Assembly: GCA_002321335.1 (NCBI GenBank)
Contig: DCMG01000024.1
Span: forward strand, 7,297-20,641
Source of the DNA: Bacteroidales bacterium UBA1628
GTDB lineage: Bacteria; Bacteroidota; Bacteroidia; Bacteroidales; UBA932
Reading direction: 5' to 3'
DNA: 13,345 nt
Shown: positions 7,548-13,345 of the stretch, piece after piece
Layout of the letters: every line of letters starts with the position of its first letter
Position numbering within the stretch: position 1 is the first letter of the stretch
The notes under the pieces: model-generated
What the model was told of the DNA's origin: nothing
The model's database searches: none
Seen by the model: only the letters and a program-made list of their open reading frames with translations
Program-made: the position numbers and the translations under genes

Positions 7548-8006
7548 TCACTTTCTCTTCAGTGTCGCATTGAGCGAGACGACGTAGGAGCCTCCGAAAT
7601 ACCCGCTTGAGATCTCGGTGCGTATCGGATTCACACGTTCGGACCTTGGCTCAAACTCTCCGCCGTTCGCCTGACCGTCAATGTCATCGAAAGACATATA
7701 GAAGGAACTGACGCGAGGAGTGGTCAGAAACTTGGAATATTGCCCGTCCCGGTCCGTGTAGAGGGTGTCTGCACGATAAACGACATCGGTGCTGTAGTCA
7801 GCGATGACCCTTATCCCGGCGATGGGATCACCTTCAACATCGGTCACCTTGCCGATGACCCGATAGTTGGCTGCCGGCTCGTTGGATGATGTATTGAATT
7901 TGTTTTCAGGATTCTCATTCTCAACCATGCACGAGGATAAGAGCGGAACCGCCAGAAGAGGCAGCGCCAACGCCTTTACTAACATATTCATACCAACTTT
8001 CTTCAT
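7548..8006 (-). CDS. Small lipoprotein of the radical SAM-associated (rSAM/lipoprotein) type
   Basis: From the ATG at 8006 this is a 152-residue predicted lipoprotein. A basic start and a hydrophobic run end in the lipobox LSSC at C26, followed by MVENENPEN, an acidic stretch of the sort that can direct Bacteroidota lipoproteins to the cell surface. The mature part starts with a carboxypeptidase-regulatory-like beta fold (YRVIGKVTDVEGDPIAGIRV, 48-67; DRDGQYSKF, 85-93) and carries FDDIDGQANGGEF at 106-118. This order closely resembles the Bacteroidales 'radical SAM-associated putative lipoprotein' family, recalled from memory and not searched. The function of that family is unknown. No radical SAM gene is in the window. 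The frame runs on to a TTG at 8081, rejected because the promoter at 8015-8044 would start the mRNA just before 8006. It lies 21 bases upstream of recG and is divergent from the WYL gene. Confidence 0.8.
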   Translation of the reverse strand: MKKVGMNMLVKALALPLLAVPLLSSCMVENENPENKFNTSSNEPAANYRVIGKVTDVEGDPIAGIRVIADYSTDVVYRADTLYTDRDGQYSKFLTTPRVSSFYMSFDDIDGQANGGEFEPRSERVNPIRTEISSGYFGGSYVVSLNATLKRK

Positions 8007-8014
8007 TTCAACCG

Positions 8015-8044
8015 CAAATCTACATACTAAATCCCGAAAATCAA
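8015..8044 (-). promoter_or_regulatory. Promoter of the lipoprotein-recG unit
   Basis: On the minus strand, TTG at 8044-8042, a 19-base spacer and TAGATTTG at 8022-8015 give a full TTG-N19-TAnnTTTG match, with the same geometry as the rfbD promoter. The element ends eight bases before the lipoprotein ATG, so the predicted leader is only about five bases. Confidence 0.65.
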
Positions 8045-8119
8045 TTACCTTGCTTTGAGTAATGACGGTTTTCAGGTGCAAAAGATATGAAAAATTTCAA
8101 AACTACCGGCCAAATCAGA

Positions 8120-8149
8120 ATCAAATCGCTTTTTGTTGCTATATTTGAT
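8120..8149 (+). promoter_or_regulatory. Promoter and inverted-repeat candidate operator of the WYL gene
   Basis: TATATTTG at 8140-8147 matches the -7 consensus TAnnTTTG, giving a leader of about 20 bases; no TTG lies at the -33 spacing. A perfect 7-base inverted repeat, ATCAAAT (8120-8126) and ATTTGAT (8143-8149), encloses the region and overlaps the -7 element. The half-site centres are 23 bases apart, about two helical turns, as expected for a dimeric regulator. The operator role is inferred. Confidence 0.4.
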
Positions 8150-8172
8150 GTGCCGAAAAGAAGCACATCGCA

Positions 8173-9120
8173 ATGGTTTCAGAATTGATCGGGAAATATA
8201 TCTGGCTCATCCAGACCCTCACCGGCTGCGGTGAGGGCGGTCTGACATTCAAGGAACTCGGCGAAAAATATTACCGACGGTTCGGCCTGGCATATTCAAG
8301 AAGGACATTCAACAACCACAGGCTCGCGGTGTCCGACCTTTTCGGAATAGACATTGACTGCGACAGGCGGACAAACTGTTATTTCATTCCGTACTGGGGC
8401 GATGTTATGAACAACGAGGAGAGCATCGGCTGGCTTGTCAACACATTCACGGTCAACAGTCTGCTTTCTCTTGGCAAGGAGCGCCTCTCTGGAAGGGTTA
8501 GTGTGGAGGAGATTCCTTCCGGCCAAAAGTACCTCACGGCGATAATGCAGGCGATGGAGGACGGAAAGGAGTTGGAGATCGTCTACGGGAAATACAGTTC
8601 CGATTCCCTTGAGACCCTTCATATTCAGCCGCTCGCAGTCAAAGAGCATGAGAAGAGGTGGTATCTGGTGGCGTTCTGCCATGAAAGGGCGGCCTCAGGA
8701 GGCTCCGAGGTCGGCAATGATGACATGAACGCATGGAGAGTCTATGGTCTCGACCGTATCTCTTCACTTCAAGTGACCGGCACTAGTTTCAAAATGCCAA
8801 GGAATTTCGATGTGGACGGGATATTCAGCCAAAGCTATGGAATATATTTTCCGAAAGCCGGGCAGAAGCCGGTGACTATCCGTTTCAAGGTGACAGACGA
8901 GGAGGCGCGATACCTTCGCGACCTGCCGATCCACCGTTCTCAAGAGGAGGAAGGCAAGGCGGTAGGAGGCGGAAGGATATTCAGAATCCGTGTAATTCCG
9001 AACAGAAACCTGACAATGGAGTTCTGCCGCCACGCCGGAAAATTGGAAGTCCTTGAGCCGGAAGCGGTAAGGCAGGAAGTCATGGAAGAACTTGAGAAAG
9101 CGTATAAACTATACTTATAA
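8173..9120 (+). CDS. WYL-domain transcriptional regulator
   Basis: A 315-residue DNA-binding regulator with a ligand-sensing WYL domain. The N-terminal part (about 1-75) is the HTH-like region common in Bacteroidota WYL proteins, with YSRRTFNNHRLAVSDLFGID at 41-60 and CDRRTNCYFIP at 63-73. The WYL domain (about 118-200) contains RWYLVAFCH at 162-170 and the conserved RVYGLDRI at 189-196. A C-terminal WCX-like extension follows (about 232-312). WYL domains in other regulators bind nucleic acid or small ligands, for example in PafBC and in CapW/BrxR of defence islands; the ligand here is unknown. The gene diverges from the lipoprotein-recG unit. It is followed after five bases by the DPP5-like peptidase, so both are probably on one mRNA. 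Control of its own promoter through the inverted repeat at 8120-8149 is plausible but inferred. Confidence 0.9.
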   Translation: MVSELIGKYIWLIQTLTGCGEGGLTFKELGEKYYRRFGLAYSRRTFNNHRLAVSDLFGIDIDCDRRTNCYFIPYWGDVMNNEESIGWLVNTFTVNSLLSLGKERLSGRVSVEEIPSGQKYLTAIMQAMEDGKELEIVYGKYSSDSLETLHIQPLAVKEHEKRWYLVAFCHERAASGGSEVGNDDMNAWRVYGLDRISSLQVTGTSFKMPRNFDVDGIFSQSYGIYFPKAGQKPVTIRFKVTDEEARYLRDLPIHRSQEEEGKAVGGGRIFRIRVIPNRNLTMEFCRHAGKLEVLEPEAVRQEVMEELEKAYKLYL

Positions 9121-9125
9121 TATTT

Positions 9126-11390
9126 ATGATAAACAAAGGAAAGGCCGCCCTCGTGGCGGCGGCACTGATTGCAATGATGAGTTGTGCACAGAAAAACGGA
9201 ACGGAGGCCGACAAAGGTTACATCGGCCCGTCCGACATCAAGGTCGAGGACGGAAGGATGACTCCCGAGGTCCTGTTGTCCCTGGGACGTCTGTCGGATC
9301 CTCAGCTGTCACCTGACGGGCGCTGGGTTCTCTATGGAGTAAGTTACACGTCAATCGAAGAGAACCGTTCGTGCAGGAATCTGTTTCTCGGTGAGGTGAC
9401 CAGAAACGAAGACGGTTCGCTCTCCTTCGGGGACAAGATCCAATTGACGGCCGACGGCAAGAGCATAAGCAACGCCCGCTGGAGTCTGGACGGAAAGTCC
9501 ATCTACTACCTCCAAGGCGGCCAGCTTTACAATGCGGCGGTCACGATCGCAGACGGTAAAGCCTCTCTCTCGGCAAGAAAACAGATCAGCAAGGTGGAAG
9601 CCGGAATCGGAGAGTTCACCCTCAGCCCTGACCAGTCGCAGGTTCTCTACACCAGCACGATTCCCGGAGCCGTGAAGACCCCTAAGGATTTCGACAAGAA
9701 GCTGGACAAGGCGCAGGCATACGTCACGGAAGACCTTATGTACCGTCACTGGGACCACTGGACGACCGAAAGGCCGCAGACCTATGTGGCTCCGCTCAGC
9801 GGAGAAATCACCGAAGGCAATTCAATGAATATCCTCGCCGAGGACGCCGGCAAATACGAACTGCCTCTTGAGCCGCTGAGCGGCATCGAGCAGCTTTGCT
9901 GGAGCCCTGACGGACGCCATGTGGCATATTCATGCAAAAAGGCAGGCACCGGCCGTGAATATGCTTTCTCTACGGACACGGAGATCTATATCTACAGCAT
10001 CCTGACAGGCGAGACCGTCCGGATTCCGATGGCCGGTGGCTACGACACTGATCCGGTATGGAGTCCCGACGGGAAACAGATTGCATGGCTCAGCATGGAG
10101 CGCGACGGGTACGAGGCCGACAAGGTCAGACTCATGGTTGCCGACCTCGCAGACACCGAGGCTTCATCCGAAGGCCAGTCCGCGATTCCTCAGATAAATG
10201 GAATCCGTAACCTCACCGCCGACTTCAAGTACAACGCAGGTGGTATTGTCTGGGCGGACGACTCCAAGAGCATCTACTTCAACTCCCTGATCGAAGGGCT
10301 TCAGGCAATCTGCAACGTGACCGTGGCCGATGCCAGGATCAAGAGAATCACCCCTGACGACGCCTGGTACGATTTCAACTCTCCGTTCGCCATCGTTGAC
10401 AGCACCCTGCTCGCCAGCTATTGCTCGATGGAATTCCCTACGGAACTTGTGGCGGTCAACGAGACCGACGGTTCGTTCAGCAGGATCACAGACGAGAACG
10501 GCGGGATCATCGGCCAACTGACAGCCTACGAGACACGCGAACGCTGGATCAAGACCACGGACGGAAAGAAGATGCTCACATGGGTTCTCTACCCTCCACA
10601 GTTCGACTCAACCAAGGTTTACCCAGCCATCGAAATATTCCTTGGCGGTCCTCAAGGCACTCTGAGTCAGGGTTGGAGCTACCGTTGGAACTACCGCCTG
10701 ATGGCCAACCAGGGCTACATAGTAATCCTTCCTAACCGCAGAGGCACTACAGCATTCGGACAGGAATGGTGCGAGCAGATCAGCGGCGACTACGTCGGCC
10801 AGAACATGCAGGACTACCTCAGCGCCGCCAAGGAGCTCAAGGCTGAGCCTTATGTTGGCAAGCTCGCTGGCTGCGGAGCGTCCTACGGCGGATTCAGCGT
10901 CTATTACATGGCCGGAATCCATGGCAATGTCTATGACTGCTTCATCGCCCACGCCGGCATATTCGATGAAAAGTACATGTACTACGAGACCGAGGAGATG
11001 TGGTTCCCGAACTTCGACAACGGCGGGCTTTCTGAATATTCCTACACCGCCGGCGAGATGGGTCCGCGCGGCGACGGCAAGACTTTCGGCGGCATCCAGC
11101 AGGCTGGGTCTCCGTGGAGTTCCGCCGCCAAGGCCAAGCGCCACTATTCCAATTCTCCGGACGTGAATGTCACGAAATGGCACACTCCGATCCTCTGCAT
11201 CCACGGAATGATGGACTACCGCATCCCTTACGACCAGGGCATGGCCGCGTTCAACGCCGCCCAGATGATGGGAGTGCCGTCCAAACTGATCGTGTTCCCG
11301 CAGGAGAACCACTGGATCCTCCAGCCGCAGAACGCCCTCTTCTGGCACCGCAGTTACTTCGACTGGCTTGATAAATGGTGTAAGCAGTAG
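9126..11390 (+). CDS. S9 family prolyl oligopeptidase, dipeptidyl-peptidase 5-like lipoprotein
   Basis: Serine exopeptidase expected to release dipeptides from the N-terminus of oligopeptides in the periplasm or at the membrane. The 754-residue protein has an N-terminal signal with MMSC at 17-20, a degenerate lipobox that would acylate C20. A beta-propeller follows with repeated SPDG-like blades (61-70, 119-128, 167-175, 259-268, 312-321, 376-385). The alpha/beta-hydrolase domain (about 480-754) has the catalytic triad S586 (GASYGG), D697 (GMMDYRIP) and H729 (QENHWI). The segments LPNRRG, GQNMQDYLSA and ETEEMWFPN closely resemble the Porphyromonas-type DPP5 as I recall it. The gene starts five bases after the WYL regulator and ends 30 bases before gpsA, so the three may be one operon. 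The cleavage preference (hydrophobic or alanine at P1 in DPP5) is family knowledge only. Confidence 0.88.
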   Translation: MINKGKAALVAAALIAMMSCAQKNGTEADKGYIGPSDIKVEDGRMTPEVLLSLGRLSDPQLSPDGRWVLYGVSYTSIEENRSCRNLFLGEVTRNEDGSLSFGDKIQLTADGKSISNARWSLDGKSIYYLQGGQLYNAAVTIADGKASLSARKQISKVEAGIGEFTLSPDQSQVLYTSTIPGAVKTPKDFDKKLDKAQAYVTEDLMYRHWDHWTTERPQTYVAPLSGEITEGNSMNILAEDAGKYELPLEPLSGIEQLCWSPDGRHVAYSCKKAGTGREYAFSTDTEIYIYSILTGETVRIPMAGGYDTDPVWSPDGKQIAWLSMERDGYEADKVRLMVADLADTEASSEGQSAIPQINGIRNLTADFKYNAGGIVWADDSKSIYFNSLIEGLQAICNVTVADARIKRITPDDAWYDFNSPFAIVDSTLLASYCSMEFPTELVAVNETDGSFSRITDENGGIIGQLTAYETRERWIKTTDGKKMLTWVLYPPQFDSTKVYPAIEIFLGGPQGTLSQGWSYRWNYRLMANQGYIVILPNRRGTTAFGQEWCEQISGDYVGQNMQDYLSAAKELKAEPYVGKLAGCGASYGGFSVYYMAGIHGNVYDCFIAHAGIFDEKYMYYETEEMWFPNFDNGGLSEYSYTAGEMGPRGDGKTFGGIQQAGSPWSSAAKAKRHYSNSPDVNVTKWHTPILCIHGMMDYRIPYDQGMAAFNAAQMMGVPSKLIVFPQENHWILQPQNALFWHRSYFDWLDKWCKQ

Positions 11391-11420
11391 TTATTCGATA
11401 ATAATATTCACCTACTTAAT

Positions 11421-12464
11421 ATGGCAAAAACAATCACAATCATCGGAGCCGGCATGATGGGCTCCGCACTCGCTTTCCCGGCAAGAGAGAACGGGAACAC
11501 TGTAAGGCTTGTCGGAACGCCTTTGGACAAGGACATCATCGATGCCTGCAAAGCAACAGGCAAACATACTAAATTCAATGTACCGTTCCCTGCCGGCGTT
11601 GAATATTTCCAATTCGAGGAATGGAAAGAGGCCGTCAAGGGATGCGACTTCATCATCGGAGGGGTCAGTTCATTCGGAGTTGACTGGTTCCTTGAGAACG
11701 TCCTTGCGGAACTCGATCCTTCGGTTCCGGTGCTGTCGGTCACCAAGGGTCTGATCAATCTTGAGGATGGGACACTGATCTCATACCCGGAGTACTGGAA
11801 ACGCAGCCTTGCGAAAAAGGGAATCGACAGGCATATCTGCGCCATCGGCGGCCCGTGCACCAGTTATGAGCTTGTGGCACACGACCAGACCGAAGTCGCG
11901 TTCTGCGGCAAACAGCCGGAGGTTCTCAGAATGATGAAGGAAGCGATGAAGACTGATTACTATCATATCTCTCTTACCGATGATGTTGAAGGCCTTGAAA
12001 GCGCCGTGGCCCTCAAGAACGGCTACGCTCTTGCCGTGGCTATGACGATCGGACTGGTGAACAGAACCATGAACGACGGACTTCACTATAACAGTCAGGC
12101 CGGAGCCTTCTACCAGGCCGTCAAGGAGATGCGTTATCTGCTTGAGCTCCAAGGGGCGAGCCGCGACTGCGAGAACATCGGAATCGGAGACCTCTATGTG
12201 ACCGTCTATGGCGGAAGGACCAGAAAGATCGGCATCCTGCTGGGTGAAGGCAAGACCTACGAGGAAGCCCTGAATATCCTTTCCGGTGTCACCCTCGAAA
12301 GCCTCGTGGTGTCACGCCGTGTCTTTGCGGCCATCTCCAAGCGTGCGGAAAAAGGTGAGGTCGATCTGACCAGATTCCCGATGCTATGCCACGTCGCCGA
12401 TGTGCTTGACCGCGGCAAGGACGCCCAACTCCCATGGGAAAGTTTCACATTTGACAATCTCTAA
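11421..12464 (+). CDS. gpsA: GpsA-like NAD(P)-dependent glycerol-3-phosphate dehydrogenase, divergent subtype
   Basis: Likely makes sn-glycerol-3-phosphate from dihydroxyacetone phosphate for phospholipid synthesis. The 347 residues carry the Rossmann motif IGAGMMGSALA at 8-18, TKG at 108-110 (K109) and the catalytic-lysine segment ALKNGYALA at 197-205 (K199), all in the order of GpsA. Several signatures differ from the enterobacterial type: GAGMMG in place of GAGSWG, GPCTSYEL (144-151) in place of GPSFA-type, and GIGDLYVTVYGGRTRKIG (254-271) in place of the GxGDL..TC..S.SRN type. It therefore belongs to a divergent GpsA branch; activity on another 3-phosphate or hydroxyacid cannot be excluded. 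It is last in the unit with WYL and dpp5, 30 bases after the peptidase stop and with no visible promoter in the gap, and is closed by a strong terminator. Confidence 0.82.
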   Translation: MAKTITIIGAGMMGSALAFPARENGNTVRLVGTPLDKDIIDACKATGKHTKFNVPFPAGVEYFQFEEWKEAVKGCDFIIGGVSSFGVDWFLENVLAELDPSVPVLSVTKGLINLEDGTLISYPEYWKRSLAKKGIDRHICAIGGPCTSYELVAHDQTEVAFCGKQPEVLRMMKEAMKTDYYHISLTDDVEGLESAVALKNGYALAVAMTIGLVNRTMNDGLHYNSQAGAFYQAVKEMRYLLELQGASRDCENIGIGDLYVTVYGGRTRKIGILLGEGKTYEEALNILSGVTLESLVVSRRVFAAISKRAEKGEVDLTRFPMLCHVADVLDRGKDAQLPWESFTFDNL

Positions 12465-12488
12465 TCTGACAGAATTGTCATTTCAACC

Positions 12489-12533
12489 AAATCGCCGCCA
12501 TCACGACTGTCAATGTGATGGCGGCGATTTTTT
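12489..12533 (+). terminator. Strong intrinsic terminator after gpsA
   Basis: A perfect 16-base-pair stem (12489-12504 with 12515-12530), rich in GC in its middle and with a 10-base loop, runs into TTTTTT at 12528-12533. It lies 24 bases after the gpsA stop. The hairpin may also slow transcription from the convergent outer-membrane gene, but on that strand no good U-tract follows. Confidence 0.9.
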
Positions 12534-12548
12534 ATATTGCATAGTGAC

Positions 12549-13139
12549 TTAGAATGAAACGCTCAGTCCGGCAATCACAAGGCCTTGCATTCCTGCGCCG
12601 GCCTCGACAAAGCCGCGGAAGCGTTCCCCGCCGAACTGGACTCCTGCGAGCGTCACCTGAGCGCCGAAGAACGGATCGAACGAATGAGAATCCGTCTCCT
12701 CATCGTAATCATCGAGGAGCGTAACTCCGGCGGCGAGTTTCGAAAACATCGCCACATGCGGCTTCCTGAACCAGAAGGCCTTGGCCGCAGGCATGACCGC
12801 AAATCCGCTGTAGTCAGCGTTGCCGATCTTCTCGTTCTCCTTGTTCAGCTCATCGGCGGTTCCCCCGAACCAAGAGACTGCCGCCCCCACGGAAAAAGTC
12901 TTGTTAAGAACCCGGTAATATTCAAGATTGACAGACCCGTAAGACTGGAAGTTGTCAAACCTAGCGTAACCGGCGGTGAACGCCGTGGCGAACACCCCGC
13001 CGACCACATGGGCGAAATCCACAACAGTTACCCTGCCGTAGCCAAACGTTATCTCATTACGGGACTCTGGTGTCTGAGCCGACACCACCGGTACACAAAC
13101 AAAAATCGCAACTGCGAAAGAGAGTAGGATTCTTTTCAT
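12549..13139 (-). CDS. Small outer-membrane beta-barrel protein, function unknown
   Basis: A 196-residue protein with a cleavable signal peptide: MKR start, hydrophobic core to about residue 18, and a VVSA cleavage site before Q22. The rest alternates short aromatic and glycine-rich strands (for example EITFGYGRVTVV at 29-40, VNLEYYRVL at 70-78, FSVGAAVSWFGG at 82-93, FRGFVEAGAGM at 174-184) and ends in VSF. The terminal phenylalanine is a common feature of outer-membrane barrels. Eight or so strands would fit the length. An acidic loop (DDYDEETDSHSFD, 143-155) is probably exposed. No specific family is recognised. The gene lies 53 bases after tRNA-Arg on the same strand with no clear promoter between, and ends against the gpsA terminator. 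Confidence 0.78.
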   Translation of the reverse strand: MKRILLSFAVAIFVCVPVVSAQTPESRNEITFGYGRVTVVDFAHVVGGVFATAFTAGYARFDNFQSYGSVNLEYYRVLNKTFSVGAAVSWFGGTADELNKENEKIGNADYSGFAVMPAAKAFWFRKPHVAMFSKLAAGVTLLDDYDEETDSHSFDPFFGAQVTLAGVQFGGERFRGFVEAGAGMQGLVIAGLSVSF

Positions 13140-13192
13140 AAGACGGATAATTGATTCGCATCCAACAAGATACGAGAATTAATCTCCAATTG

Positions 13193-13264
13193 TACCCCCG
13201 TTGGGAATCGAACCCAAATCGTCGGAACCGGAATCCGAAATTCTATCCATTAGACTACAGGGGC
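13193..13264 (-). tRNA. tRNA-Arg (anticodon CCG)
   Basis: The minus strand folds as a 72-base cloverleaf. The acceptor arm is GCCCCTG with CGGGGGT (G-U pairs at 1-72 and 6-67) and discriminator A at 13193. The anticodon stem TCGGA/TCCGA encloses the loop TTCCGGT, giving anticodon CCG, which reads CGG (arginine). The T arm is TTGGG-TTCGATT-CCCAA. CCA is not encoded. The D stem is weak: GTCT against GAAT gives one Watson-Crick pair, two G-U pairs and a C12-A23 mismatch. Confidence 0.95.
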
Positions 13265-13295
13265 ATCATTCTTGCGGTTTCACGCAATCAGATTA

Positions 13296-13303
13296 CAAAA
13301 ATA
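13296..13303 (-). promoter_or_regulatory. Candidate -7 promoter element of tRNA-Arg
   Basis: TATTTTTG on the minus strand matches TAnnTTTG and would start a transcript about 25-30 bases before the tRNA. A TTG lies 17 bases upstream (13323-13321), two short of the best spacing. A small hairpin, TTGCG (13272-13276) with CGCAA (13283-13287), lies in the tRNA leader. Confidence 0.4.
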
Positions 13304-13345
13304 ACAAATAAATGGCAAAACAAGAATTTTTGGCAAATCTTTCGC

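Noticed and set aside
8004..8081. N-terminal extension of the lipoprotein gene from a TTG at 8081
   Set aside because: The extra 25 residues would put a charged segment before the signal peptide and would lie upstream of the predicted transcription start. The ATG at 8006 gives a proper lipoprotein signal.
8088..8099. TGAAAAATTTCA near-palindrome in the lipoprotein-WYL gap
   Set aside because: Low-complexity AT sequence; it does not overlap a promoter element and its arms are not repeated elsewhere in the gap.
13193..13345. tRNA-Arg as an attachment site of an integrated element
   Set aside because: No integrase, no repeat of the tRNA end and no foreign-looking genes are in the window; only 81 bases lie beyond the tRNA.

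Overview
The window looks like chromosome of a Bacteroidales-type bacterium (phylum Bacteroidota) of roughly balanced base composition. The evidence is the promoter architecture (TAnnTTTG at -7, twice with TTG 19 bases upstream), few Shine-Dalgarno sites, a WYL regulator with the HTH region typical of the phylum, a DPP5-like S9 peptidase, and a lipoprotein resembling the Bacteroidales 'radical SAM-associated putative lipoprotein' family. Genus cannot be told from this sequence. The window reads as core or near-core chromosome. I see no insertion sequence, integrase, CRISPR array, phage gene or defence system.

Region 1 (about 50-2840, minus strand) reads rnhA (RNase HI), pdxA (vitamin B6 synthesis) and rfbB (dTDP-glucose 4,6-dehydratase), ending in a weak terminator. 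The pdxA stop and rfbB start overlap by one base. Region 2 (about 2945-5386, plus strand) is a compact operon, rfbD-rfbA-rfbC. It starts from the best promoter in the window and supplies the other three steps from glucose-1-phosphate to dTDP-L-rhamnose. The complete rhamnose donor pathway is therefore present, but split over two divergent transcription units that share the 185-bp gap between rnhA and rfbD.

Region 3 (5424-8044, minus strand) holds a small lipoprotein gene with its own bipartite promoter, followed after 21 bases by recG (branch-migrating helicase). Region 4 (8120-12533, plus strand) starts divergently from region 3. It has a WYL-domain transcription regulator with an inverted repeat over its promoter, a DPP5-like peptidase with a probable lipoprotein signal five bases later, and a divergent GpsA-type glycerol-3-phosphate dehydrogenase. 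It is closed by a strong 16-bp stem terminator. Region 5 (12549-13303, minus strand) is tRNA-Arg(CCG) followed by a small outer-membrane beta-barrel protein gene, converging on region 4.

No plainly new system stands out. The points most worth a second look are the lipoprotein gene without a visible radical SAM partner placed in front of recG, the WYL regulator between the recG unit and the peptidase with its possible operator, the split rhamnose locus, two promoters that predict almost leaderless mRNAs, and the unusual motifs of the GpsA-like enzyme. No gene-free stretch exceeds 300 bases; the longest gaps are 2839-3023 and 8007-8172, both divergent promoter regions.
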